From: Labia minor
Taxonomy: Eukaryota > Arthropoda > Insecta > Dermaptera > Spongiphoridae
Length of the DNA: 64,000 nt
Assembly: GCA_963082975.1 (NCBI GenBank)
Contig: OY720349.1
Location: 45,675,962-45,739,961 of the forward strand
Reading direction: 5' to 3'
Position 1 is the first letter of the stretch. Every line of letters begins with the position of its first letter. Below the pieces are notes generated by a model. It searched no databases. It was given only the letters and a program-made list of their open reading frames with translations, and was not told where the DNA came from. Positions 47,787 through 58,113 of this stretch are shown in pieces. Position numbers and translations under genes: made by a program.

Positions 47787-48452
47787 GTTTTTTCAAAATA
47801 GACAAATTCTATTTCTTAAATTGTTTCTATTTGTTTACAAGTGATTTATGGAAATCCCCGTTTGTAAATTCCTGTCGGTCAGTTCAGCCTTCTCCCTTGA
47901 TTCTTTCTGATCCAATTGAGCATTGAATGTTTTCAATTGAGAAAATCAACTGCAATTTCAAAATATGGTAACTTTATAGATATGTGTGTGTATATGTAGG
48001 TATTTTTGGTTTAGTCTTTTGAAATGAAGAGGGAACAAAATAAGCAAATGAACGAATGGAAATTCTTTCTTTAAAGAGGCCAACTGGGAGACATTAATGA
48101 ACATTCCCCTGGGATTGTGAGAAAGAAAGAGAGAAATTCTAACTCACCTCACTTGCACCCCCTTCTATCACGCTTGATCATCCCCTTTTTCATACTCTTG
48201 CATTTAAAATGCAAATTAATAATTTAATTGCAATTTGTTAAAATTCACCACTAAAAAATCAACTTAATAGAAATTTATCTTTAATATCTCCGTTTAAAGA
48301 GAAAATTGTAGAATATTTGGTTAAATCACAATAATTTATATACATAGAAAAAATATCATGTAGATAACTATTTTTGGAAAATGAATAGTTTGATCAGTAT
48401 TTTTTCAAGAAATATATATATATATATATATTTAGTTATTTATATATTTATA
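47787..48452. other. AT-rich spacer
   Basis: Short mixed stretch at 48000-48200; (AT)n at about 48414-48431. No gene. Confidence 0.35.
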
Positions 48453-48676
48453 TATCACATCAAAGAACCAATTTAATAAGCTCACAATTTATTTAATCAT
48501 ATTTTTATTTGAAATAAATATGTGAAGGTAACATTACTTACGTTAATCCATTAGAATGATTCATATATATATATATATTTGTGGATTAAAGTAAGTAATA
48601 TTACTTTCACATATTTATTTCAAATAAAAATATGATTAAATAAATTGTGAGTCTATTAAATTGTTTCTTTGATGCT
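48453..48676. repeat. Long hairpin with arms of about 97 bp
   Basis: The left arm 48453-48550 (ATCAAAGAACCAATTTAAT ... ACTTACGTTAATCCA) is inverted at 48581-48676, with roughly 5-7 differences and a spacer of about 30 bp containing (AT)n. Either a foldback element or a source of a long hairpin RNA; no coding frame. Confidence 0.8.
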
Positions 48677-48739
48677 ATGAAATTAAAAATATATGATATA
48701 TATAAGATATATATATATTTTCAGGATATTTTTTTTATT

Positions 48740-49160
48740 TTAAAAAAAAGAAGGATAATTGTGGGTGGGATGAGATAAGGGAAACCAAGAAGGGATGCTT
48801 TAATTAACTAGTTTTATTGCCGAGAGGGCGAAAGTGAAGCCAATGGAAAAATATATGAAAGTAATTAGACCTCGGAATAGGAGAGGAATTGGGTGGATGA
48901 AGGAGAGGGAGGGGAGGACGGGGTGAGATAGCGGCAAAGCTCAACCAAACCCCGGATTCTTTTAAGAGCCGCTCGTATTATCATTTAAAGCGCCCTTCTT
49001 GTTGCATTTCTTACGCGACAAGATTAATCTTTCGTGGAAAAGGATGGGCGGGATGGGGTGGAGGGATGGCTTCTGCCAGCCCTGAACAAGACGAGCCAAA
49101 CGGAGGTTTCGATGTTTAATTGCCAGGCATTTCGAAAGAAGAGGCTCAATTAAATACGCT
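48740..49160. other. Unique mixed block, strong candidate conserved non-coding element
   Basis: About 400 bp of complex sequence in low-complexity surroundings: AACCAAACCCCGG, GAGCCGCTCGTATTATC, AAGCGCCCTTCTTGTTGC and ACAAGATTAATCTTTCG, the last being an AAGATTAATCTT palindrome that could bind paired-type homeodomains. No long open frame and not repeated. Lies about 8 kb upstream of the collier/knot exon. Confidence 0.35.
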
Positions 49161-49527
49161 TGTTTTTAAGAAATTATATTATAAATCAAAAAATATAAAG
49201 GCGATAAGAAATTGGAAGTGGGAAATTAAAAAAAAAGCCTCGATTAGGTCTACCATGTTAAAAAAATGAGAATATCAAGCAATTAAATAAATTACAAAGA
49301 TAGAAATTTTGAATTTAAAAAAGTTTTAGATTTAAAGCATAATAATTTTTAAGTGTGGTGTAAGCAAGTCCTTTCAAGTTAACTATTTTATAGGATATTT
49401 CAAAAAAATATGTATTATTTATGTAAATATTTAAATAAAATAACCCATTATATATCATTGTAGCTTATTAAATTGCTTTTATTACGGTCAAAGTATGTAA
49501 TTATGACAATATCGATTACTAATCAAT
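49161..49527. other. AT-rich spacer
   Basis: Nothing recognised. Confidence 0.4.
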
Positions 49528-49812
49528 CTTCTTCTTAAGGTGCCGTCTCCCTTTCGGAGTTTGGCTATCATCATGACTAGGATAGCCTTAGAAGCTGCCC
49601 AGCCATGATAATTTTTCTTGGGAATGTTAATGCTGTGGTTTCCCGTTGCCTTCCGCATGTATAGAACCAGGAACTGACAATTCCTGGAGCCGGAGGCAGC
49701 TGATATTAAATTGAATTTTATTGGAAAAATTTGTTCTTAGTTGGAATCGAACACCGACTTCTTGTGTAGAAAATTGCTAGGCTACACTCTCGGCTAGCTG
49801 CCTCCTACTAAT
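49528..49812 (-). mobile_element. tRNA-derived SINE, well preserved
   Basis: Minus strand: the head GAGGCAGCTAGCCGAGAGTG with box-A-like TAGCCTAGCA, box B GTGTTCGATTCCAAC, then a body with GGAAGGCAACGGGAAACCAC, CATGGCTGGGCAGC and GGGAGACGGCACC, and a 3' AAGAAGAAG tail. The layout (tRNA head, conserved body, short simple tail) is that of a full SINE of about 285 bp, to be mobilised by a LINE. Confidence 0.75.
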
Positions 49813-50564
49813 CAATAAAAGGTGGTTATTAGTTATAGTTTACAATTTGAATAGAAAAATTTCCCAGACAAACCTATCATCAAATTATATACATTATCTT
49901 TTTTTTGCAATGATCTCCTGATGTTAATTAATGAATTACTATGAACAATGGGAAAGTGATAATAATTAAAAAATAAAATAAAAATTTAAATTTATGGGAA
50001 AGCTCTTCTCAAGAGTACTTCAAATCTTTCTTGCATAAAAAAAGCTGATTGAATTTGAATAAGAAAGGAAATATAAAAATATCTCTTGAAAATATTTTAA
50101 ATTTTATTTTACTTCTGTTGGTTGGATGAGTTAAATAAATCTATAAATAAGTTATATTATATTAATTGTGAAATTCAAAATTATAAAACTAGTTAAATTC
50201 TTATTTTTATCTTTATACTTTAAAAATATTTAAAAGATATATAGATAGGTTAGGTGCAATGAAGTTGAGTATCCAGTGACCTTTGGATCCTTTTTACTCC
50301 TACGTGTCAATTTAGTACCCCATGGATAAACTAATGGACTGCTTGATCCATTTTACAGATGGTTTACCAAGGAAAAGAGGAAAAATTCAAAAATTCTGTC
50401 TGCATACGAAAATTGCCCCAAAGGTCAAGTTTCCCTAATCTATGAAGCAATCCTTATACTTGGCTTCATAAGAATTTTTTTCAAACATCACGACATGTGG
50501 ATATTAGTGGTATTTATAATATTTCATTATTATAATTAGTTCGAGTATTATTCATATGATCATT
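49813..50564. other. AT-rich spacer
   Basis: 50255-50480 is of mixed composition but unique; no gene seen. Confidence 0.35.
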
Positions 50565-50815
50565 ATCTTATCTTATCTTATTATACTAGCAAAAATTGTC
50601 TATATGTATATATTTGTATGTATACCTTAGTATATTTTTGAGATAATAAACCGCTCAAAGGATTTTTTTGAAATTCACACCATATATACTATTTATAAAG
50701 ATAAATCGATTTGTATTGGTTTCAGCCTCAGGAAAAATCATCTTCATTGGTTTTTCCTTAATTTAAATTCCTATGACGTCACCAACTACGTCATCTATAT
50801 TAGTCTCTTGCCATT
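50565..50815 (-). repeat. R5-family repeat, copy 2
   Basis: Inverse of 4500-4705. Starts TATCTTATCTTATTATACTAG and ends in the CCTATGACGTCACC / TACGTCATC segment shared with R2 copies A and B. Confidence 0.65.
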
Positions 50816-50987
50816 CTTTTTTAATTGATATTGTATTATTATTTTTTTTATTTTAAAATTTTTTATTTAATATATAATATTATTTCTCAACTGACTTATT
50901 CTTAAAACTTTATTCTTTTTACTATTAGATATATTCGATTTTGATCTAAGCTATCAGCTATCATAGATCAGATTGCAACCTTACATA

Positions 50988-51679
50988 TACGAAGTGTGGC
51001 TATTAAATAACGAGACTGCTTACAAAAAATGGTTTAATTAAAAAAATTATGGTACAATCGAACTTTCCCCCTCAATATACTCACCTCCACTTGCCACACA
51101 CCGCTTCATCATTTTTTTCCACTGCTCAAAGCAGTGTTCAAAGTCGTTTTTTGTTAGGCCTTTCAGAAGCTCTGCCGTTTTTCTTTTCACTTCTTCCATC
51201 GACTCGAATCGGCTTCCCTTTAGTGCGGACTTGGTTTTCGGAAACAGGTAGAAGACGCAGGGTGCTAGATCAGGGGAGTAAGGAGGGTGTTCCAGCACTA
51301 GAGTTGAAATGGAAACAGAACGGCCCGGACGCTCGTCATCTTCGGTGCTCTCTCGACCCTCATAAAATCTTTTGTGCCACTCAAAAACACGCGCACGTGA
51401 TAAAGAACTCTCACCGTAAGCCTCTTTTAATAATTTATAGCACTCGGTCGGTGTTGATACGTTGTTCGTGTTTTTCGTCACACATCGTTTTCGGCGTAGG
51501 AACAAAAACACGTTTATTTTAAACCGCTACAGGAAAAAACTACTTCACCGCCAGACATGTGTTCTCGTACTGGAATAGTAGATCCTTCCAGCTGTACAAC
51601 GGTTCATTAGGTTCCCGCCTACCCTCTCCTGGAGGCCGTCTGCGCGCGCAGTCTCATTATTTAATAGCCACACCTCGTA
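50988..51679 (-). mobile_element. Mariner element with intact ends and internal deletion
   Basis: Thirty-bp terminal inverted repeats, CGAAGTGTGGCTATTAAATA... at 50990-51019 and its inverse at 51648-51677 (two mismatches), are flanked by TA on both sides (50988-50989, 51678-51679). The 688-bp interior carries a shortened transposase on the minus strand. A full mariner is about 1.3 kb, so nearly half is gone. With both ends present it could still be moved by a full-length relative. Confidence 0.9.
51047..51558 (-). pseudogene. Mariner transposase, DNA-binding part joined to C-terminus
   Basis: Minus strand. An ATG at 51558 (MSGGEVVFSC) is followed by a stop after 14 codons. In another frame an open stretch of 154 codons runs from 51511 to 51047: TPTECYKLLKEAYGESS, LSRARVFEWHKRFYEGRES and DDERPGRSVS (helix-turn-helix domain and linker), joined directly to LEHPPYSPDLAPCVFYLFP, SALKGSRFESMEEVK and FEQWKKMMKRCVASGGEYIE (third catalytic Asp and C-terminal tail). 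The first two catalytic Asp residues and everything between are missing, so it cannot catalyse transposition. It resembles the irritans/cecropia-type branches; the exact subfamily is not decided. Confidence 0.9.
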
Positions 51680-51867
51680 TTCATAGAATTATTTTTAAGA
51701 CAAATAATGAAGTTAGCTGTAAATAAGTTTTCTATAATATTTCTTAGAAAAAAATAAAATCATGTTATAATGCAAAACGATACTAGTTACGTAATTATAA
51801 TTATAAAAAACAAAACAAAAAACCTCTGACTTTGTACGTCCTACGCAAGGACAACGCCTATCAAGCC

Positions 51868-52106
51868 GGTTATATCAACGAGGTGTCCTATGATCGGTAG
51901 AACGGGTCCTCTCAACCTTTTCCCTGATTTTCTTGATAGGATGCGCTATCAAGTAGCTTCTCCCCAATGTTGTTCCCGGAGGCTCGGTTGACTCCGTCCC
52001 ATTGACCCCAGCTAGGGAAATTCCCTTGCCAGGCCCGGGACTTGAGCCCAGGACCATGGGAATGTGAGGGAGGTTCGCTACCCGCACACCCAATGGCGCC
52101 TTATTA
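51868..52106 (-). mobile_element. tRNA-derived SINE, younger copy
   Basis: Minus strand: head GGCGCCATTGGGTGTGCGGG with box B GGGCTCAAGTCCCGG, a close match to the tRNA T-arm consensus. The body has GGGAATTTCCCTAGC and ATCAAGAAAATCAGGG. Collinear with the older copy at 12.9 kb. About 240 bp. Confidence 0.75.
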
Positions 52107-52117
52107 TAATTAGTTCC

Positions 52118-52770
52118 GGGACCCAGAGCCTCGGCTCGGTAATTAAGTTAAAAAAAAGATTCATTATTATTGGGTTTGGCTGGTAATATTAATACGTGAA
52201 AAACCGAGCTCTCGCTCGACCCTTTAAAAAATATTGATATACAATTCTTTAATTATTTATTACAATTATGAAATGATGCATCATTGCATAAATCTGGTTA
52301 AAATGAATGGAACTGGGGTCCTCAATAATAATACCTGGTTCACCGAGCCACCACTCGGTCAATAAAAAAAATGATTCTTTATTATCGGGTTTGGCTGGTA
52401 TTAATACCTGATTCACCGACTCGCCATTCAAATAATTTTAAAGAACATAAATTAAAAAAAAATAGTGATAAATTATGCACCCCTTAAACGTACGTATTAA
52501 TGCACTGGAAGACAGAAAAGAATGGCCTTTGCTGCCTATGGCTATGCTGTTTTTATACTTTCCTTAGATCATACCTGGTACATTATTAGATTATACATGG
52601 TTCACCGAGCCGCCTTTCGATCATTAAAAAAAAGATTCCTAATTATCGAATTTGGCTGGTAATATCGAATCACCGTTCCAATAATTTAAAAGAACTTAAA
52701 TGATTAATAAAACATATACTCCTTAAACGTATGTATTAATGCACCGAAAGACAGAAAAGTAGACCTGTTG
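52118..52770 (+). repeat. R3-family array
   Basis: Starts CCGGGACCCAGAGCCTCGG and repeats internal units: TTTGGCTGGTA(ATA)TTAATAC..., GGTTCACCGAGCC(ACC/GCC) (52340, 52607) and CCTTAAACGTACGTATTAATGCAC versus its copy near 52725. The unit period is about 270 bp in the 3' half, showing internal duplication. Confidence 0.7.
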
Positions 52771-53375
52771 ATACCTGTTTTCGTAAATTTTATTTATTTA
52801 TATGTATATATAGATAAAAAAGTTTTTCTCTGCACATTGCAGTGAATTTAAAATTTTTGCATATCTTCGAGTTTCATGACCTCTAGAATCCAAGAGTGAC
52901 TTTAGAATTTTTCATGACTGTCTGTCTGGAAATTTTGACGATATAGAGTCAACCTATTAAGATGAAATTACATTCCTCTATTTTTTCGATATATATTCAA
53001 TATCCGCAGAAATTAAGTCTTTCTGTCGGGAAATATAGACTAAAAATTGTACAGATTATTTACGGAGGCGCTGAATGACGAAATTGAATCTTCTAAACGT
53101 TGTGAAACAATTTCAAATAATTTTAAGATATCTATCAATGCAATAAAAAACAGATATGGATATAACATAAATATTTTTAATTTTATTTTATTTATAATAT
53201 AAGAATAGATATATATCTCACAGAGATGTGATCAATAAAACTCGATTTCTCTTTATAACTATTATCTCTGGTGTGAATTTCAAAAAAATCGATCAAGCGT
53301 TGTCTGAGAAACTATTTACATATATATATATATACAATTTTAGCTAGCATAATAAGAATAGATAATTATGCTTAT
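52771..53375. repeat. R6 piece, then R2-insert and R5 copy 3
   Basis: 52828-52890 is the inverse of 24.9 kb (R6). 53105-53200 repeats AACAATTTCAAATAATTTTA and AAAAACAGATATGGATATA from R2 copies A/B. 53220-53370 is R5 in + orientation. The patchwork order shows that these families exchange segments. Confidence 0.6.
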
Positions 53376-54208
53376 ATTAATGAAAGGTAAATTTTATTCA
53401 ATCTACTTAATTTAAAAGTTAACATTAAATTATTTAATGATTTATGGATTATAGAAAAATGAAATTTTATATATAAACCTTGGATTCTTGGCCAATATTA
53501 ACTTTAACTCACTTTTTATCCTCTATCTTAAATGAAAATAGCAAACAACCCTAAATGATAATAGTAATAGTTGAAGAGGGGGTCAAAATAGATAGATAAT
53601 TTTTTATTTATTCTTCCAATATGCTGAACAGCTCGAGTTGAATAAAATTATTATTTACATTAACCCAGAATCTTTTCACCATCGTGTGTCAACAATTTTT
53701 AAAGTGAACGTAATATAAATTTCTTTAAAGATAAATTATTTTGGTTAATATAAATAATACTCCTATAATAATAATTGAAATTCCGAAATATATAATATAT
53801 ATGTTGATGTAAAACTTGAAATAAAATATTAATTAAATATATTTCAGATTTTCAAATATTTATTCAACTCGAGCTCTTCGGCGTCTATCGCCATCAAATC
53901 CGTAGTATAAATAAAGAATTATCTTTCTATTCTATATTATTATTATTATAAGTTATTTCTGGGTTATTGTCACGTTGTATTGTTAGATTTGAGTAACAAC
54001 GTTTCGGCGTCCATTTTAATCCCATTTTCAAGAGAGTTTTTTCGAAGAGGATTTCGATTAGAATTATGGGTCTCAATCTGCGTGACCAAGAGGCAATTTT
54101 GGGATTTTGGATTGAATCTTTGACATAATGCTTTCTGAAGCTCTGAAGATTTCTCAGCACTAGCACTGACACTAAAACATATGGTTCGTTTCGACAGTTT
54201 CTCTCTCC

Positions 54209-54263
<55 letters not shown>

Positions 54264-54435
54264 TAAATAGGGTATATCATATCGAATAATGAAGTACTTA
54301 CTATTAATATTAAATTTGAAATTTAAATAGCCGAACCTAGATTATAATTATGTAATATTAATCAATTTTCTGGTGCGTTCTATTGTATTAAATAGTTTAG
54401 TTTTAAATTAAATATAATTTGTAGTTTAACTCCTT
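53376..54435. other. AT-rich spacer with (CT)n(AT)n
   Basis: Microsatellite at about 54202-54261. 53995-54190 is a short mixed block. The minus-strand 117-codon frame here is mostly microsatellite-encoded and is not a gene. Confidence 0.4.
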
Positions 54436-54439
54436 TGAT

Positions 54440-54720
54440 TTATATTTATTTATTTCAGCTCGTTAGTGGGAGAGACATATTCATTTGCCGGGTCATCTGA
54501 ACGCATTAAATCTGCATCCCTAAGGTTTGCTATTTTATTTACTAAAGGGACCGAATGAAGGGCGCGAACGAATTGTCAATTGGGGAGGTCTATCTATAAA
54601 TAGCCCCCGGAAGGCGTACTTTTAAAAGAGAACTGAATGAGCGGTAGCCACTTATCAAGGTGGAACAGCAATTTGGCTACCATCGAGATTGACTACCCGG
54701 TTTTTTTTCTCGATTTTTAA
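54440..54720. other. Unique mixed block, candidate regulatory element
   Basis: CATTTGCCGGGTCATCTGAACGCATT (split here only by length), AATTGTCAATTGGGG, TCTATAAATAGCCCCCGG and AAGGTGGAACAGCAATTTGG. The TATAAATAG word followed by GC-rich sequence could be a TATA box near 54593. No open frame, not repeated. 2.4 kb upstream of the collier/knot island. Confidence 0.3.
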
Positions 54721-56290
54721 CTACCAACGATTATTTTAGCTATTTATCTAATAGAAGGGGAAGGAAATGAGAACAAATTTATTTCCAACTTAAATTAAAA
54801 TAGCGAGTGCTTAAGCCGACAATAAAATTAAAGAGTAACAAAAGATCTCGAACTCAAATGAGATAAAAGGGACGGGGATGTGATTTAGATTTAAATGAAT
54901 CACATTCTATGTTAACATTTTTTTTTTCTTTTTTTTTTCTTTACAAATATAATACATTTTAATTTAATAAAATTAACTATATATAAAAATATTCTTGTAT
55001 ATTCAATTTTTGATAATTTAATTTTGGTTTGTTAATGAAATTTTTATATAATAAATTCAATCGGTAAAATTATTTATATTTTCAATCCTAAAAAATATTG
55101 ATAAATTAATGATAGTAATGCAAAAAATACAATGACTGACTATCTATAGTTTATCTATACCAAAGGGGGGGGGGTCCTCTTTCTCTTCTGAAAATAGAAA
55201 ACCAATTAAATATCATAATTATTCCCAATTCCCTTAAGAATGACTATTTTAATTCAAATTATACACAAAATTATATATACCTAATTATTTATTTTTGGAA
55301 AGATTAATCATAATCAAATTTATTTGATTTCTATTTAAAACAACTTTAAATACTCAAAAAAGAAATTATCCACAAATTAATAATAATACAAAAGTAATTT
55401 ATTATTAGGATGTGTGTTGGTTAGAAATAAATTAATTATTTTAATTCAAGTAACTTCAAAGCAGAATTCATTAAAAAAAATACTTAGTAATATTTATATT
55501 TATATTTTGAATACCTAGAACCTAGATAAATAAAAAAATGTTAAAATTTAAAAAATTATTTTTAAATTTTATTTAAAATTTACTCTAGAGCTTATTTATT
55601 ATACCAATCTCCCCCACCCTCCTTCCCCAATCCTTAAATAAATTATAAATTTTAAAAGAATACAATAAGGAATCTTTCTGAATATTTTATTAATTTTAAA
55701 ATAAAATTATTTTCAAAAATTAATAAAAAAACTCATAAAAAGATCAATAATGACATTTTTCAAGAATTAATTATTTTTTAGTTCTTTTAACTAAAGTTTA
55801 GTAAATTATGAACTAATTTATTAATTAATTAATAAATAAATTTATTTAATTATTTAACAATTTTTGTATAAGTATTTATATTACTATTATTTATTGCTAA
55901 TTTATTTAAAATTATTTAGCTTAATATAACTAACTATTCTTTTTAACTATGAAATAATGTAATTTAAACCTTTTTTTAATTTTTAAAAATTTACCTAATT
56001 TTTATAGATTCATTTTTCCTTATACAATTTAAAATTAAATATAATAATATTATTGACAAGATAAATGTTTTTTTTAAATGAATTAAACATAAGTATTCAA
56101 TTTAGATCTTTAAAAAGAACAAAAAGATTGAAAATGAAATTTAACAAGAAAAAAACTTTTTATTTGTTTTTGTTTTTTGAAAAATATATTTTTAAATTAA
56201 AATTCACTTCATGGCCATTATTCTCGGGAATTTTTAATGATCTAAAAACTAGGATAAGGTAGACTTACAGCTTTTAATTCGATAGTAGAA
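54721..56290. other. AT-rich spacer upstream of the promoter island
   Basis: Very A/T-rich; a poly-G run at 55166-55174. No feature supported. Confidence 0.4.
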
Positions 56291-56299
56291 TGCAAAAGT

Positions 56300-56814
56300 G
56301 ATAAAAGAATAAAATCCAGGAGCAATATGACGGTTCCGGTTTGCCGGGCGATTGAGCCTCCACTTTTAGTCGTACGGCGGCGGTCGCGTCTAGAACGGTA
56401 ACCTCTTTCTGCACCCCTCGTAACTGTTTCCCTCCGGGGAAATAAAACAAAAAATGATCCCCCACCCTGGTCGCGTGTCCCCGCCCAGAATGACGTCAGT
56501 GCACTTGCGATTGGCCGTTGGGCTCGTCGGCGATTGGCCTAGGGGGCGTGCCGGGAGGCGGGTTCGCCAAGGGGCGGAGCCGAGAGGTCCCCAACGCGGT
56601 CGTCGGCCAGTTGCGCTCAGTTGGCCTCCAGCTGGGGCAATCGCAACATTCGTGACTCTACTGGGGCCTCTTGCTCTTCTCCATCCATGTGCTTTGCTTA
56701 GGACGATGACTCTCGCGTATTCTCTTCCGAGCTCTTTGGCAGCCAGTTTCTAGGGACCCTTGATTGGACCCTGAGGGACCCCCCTCCCGTCCCCTTCTCA
56801 ACCCCTCAACTTGA
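56300..56814 (+). promoter_or_regulatory. CpG-rich promoter/5' region of collier (knot)
   Basis: An abrupt change to GC-rich, CpG-rich DNA. Motifs in order: a perfect CRE TGACGTCA (56491-56498), two reversed CCAAT boxes GCGATTGGCC (about 56508 and 56531), GC-box-like GGGGGCGTG (56542) and GGGGCGGAGC (56571), and an arthropod initiator-like TCAGTT (56617-56622). This is a plausible core promoter about 270 bp upstream of the coding exon. The start site is inferred from motifs only. No TATA box at the expected position was seen. Confidence 0.6.
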
Positions 56815-57116
56815 AGACACCGCTGCACCACGGCTTCCCCGTGGCCCGGTTTGCCCCTGCCACCGGGGCCCGACTTGGACCCGGTGACGGCATGGGGCCG
56901 CAAGTTATACGGCCCGGCAGGGCCTACCGCCGCAGCCGCTGCAGCTCGAGGCGGCCCAGGCTCGCTTATGTTTGGCCTGCATCCTGGACAGGAACATGCA
57001 GCCGCTGCAGCGGCCGCCGCAGCCGCGCATCATCATCAGGTCCGAGGACCACTCAAAGAAGAACCGCTCGGCGCTCCAAGATCCTGGATGCAACCCAGCC
57101 TCGTCGATCCGAGCAG
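56815..57116 (+). CDS. kn: collier/knot (COE/EBF transcription factor), coding exon 1
   Basis: N-terminal exon of the COE (Collier/Olf/EBF) zinc-knuckle/IPT transcription factor, a nuclear DNA-binding regulator of neuronal and muscle identity. From 56893 it reads WGRKLYG, SLMFGL, an Ala run then HHH, LKEEPLG and WMQPSLVDPS. WGRKLY, LMFGL, LKEEPLG and WMQP match, in order, the N-terminus I recall for Drosophila Knot; KEEPLG and WMQ also occur in vertebrate EBFs. It ends AG|GTAAGT (57117), a consensus donor in phase 2, near where EBF genes break before GVGLARAHFEKQ. The DNA-binding, IPT and helix-loop-helix domains lie beyond the window. Odd point: the frame is open from 56815 but has no in-frame ATG, so the true start may be an upstream exon, a non-AUG codon, or obscured by a base error. 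Gene identity is fairly sure; the start is not. Confidence 0.85.
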
Positions 57117-58113
57117 GTAAGTTCATTCATTCGCTCAGGTGCATGAAACAGCCAAGTTTGACAGCCACCTGCCTGCCATGCGCCTGCCCGCTTACCCCCC
57201 ACCCCACCCCACCCACCCCCATCACTACCGTTCCTGTCCTTCGCGCACATTTCATCCTCATTTCACCGAGAGACGATGCATGCAGGAGGCTACAGCACAA
57301 ACACTTTTCGTTCAAACCAAACAAAGTATGAGCGAAGGAAAATTTCTCTAAATTTTTCACGGATTCGCTAAATAAATTTTATCCATTTTTGGGTTAAAAA
57401 ACAAAATCAAACAAAATACTTTTTATTTAATAAATATAATACGAAAATACGTGATAAATCATGGCATGATTATCTAATTTAAATGAGATTATTAAAATAA
57501 AACAAAGAAAAATTGGATAATTTTTTATTTCAAAAGTTTAGGTGATTTAGGATGAAACTAAATAAATGAATTAATAAATCATGGTTTTAAATTTAAACAT
57601 TTTTAATTTCATTGAAATTATTTATTTATTGATAATATCCAAATATTTAGCTTATGGCACCATTAAGATAACATACAATAATTTTTATTAAATTTATAAC
57701 TTATTTTAAAGGTGAATGAACAAATTCTTAATAGAATGCATGTTTAAATGAGTTATCTTTAAAAAAGATCTCTTCGGGTTGTTTTTATGCGTAAAAAACT
57801 TTAAATAATGAAAAATGCCAATAAATAAATAAAAATTGATAATTCAAGTTATTACATGTTATTATTTTAAGAAAATTATTTTTACCTTTTTCAATTTTAT
57901 AAATAAATTTCTTATTTAAATTCCAAATAATCAGAAAATATAAAATGTTTAAATATAATTCTCTTTATTTAATTCTACCTATTTCGATTGTGATTATTGT
58001 AAAATAAATAATAAATTCCATCCATATCTATCTTCTTTATTTTAAACAAAATCTTTCAGAAAAATTAATTAAAATATCACTTTTAAGGGGATTGCAGTGT
58101 TTTTAATAAAATT
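57117..58113 (+). other. Start of collier/knot intron 1
   Basis: Begins GTAAGTTC. The first 150 bp remain GC-rich (a CCCCACCCCACCCC tract near 57200), then the sequence drops to A/T-rich. Several open frames in 57117-57360 are intron shadows. No second exon was found before 64000. Confidence 0.6.

Noticed and set aside
51049-51522. Plus-strand frame of 157 codons
   Set aside because: Antisense of the mariner transposase remnant.
53927-54280. Minus-strand frame of 117 codons
   Set aside because: A large part is encoded by the (CT)n(AT)n microsatellite; no domain.
56274-57360. Many overlapping open frames on both strands in the GC-rich island
   Set aside because: Only the frame carrying WGRKLY ... 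WMQP is supported by family similarity. The others are composition-driven shadows.
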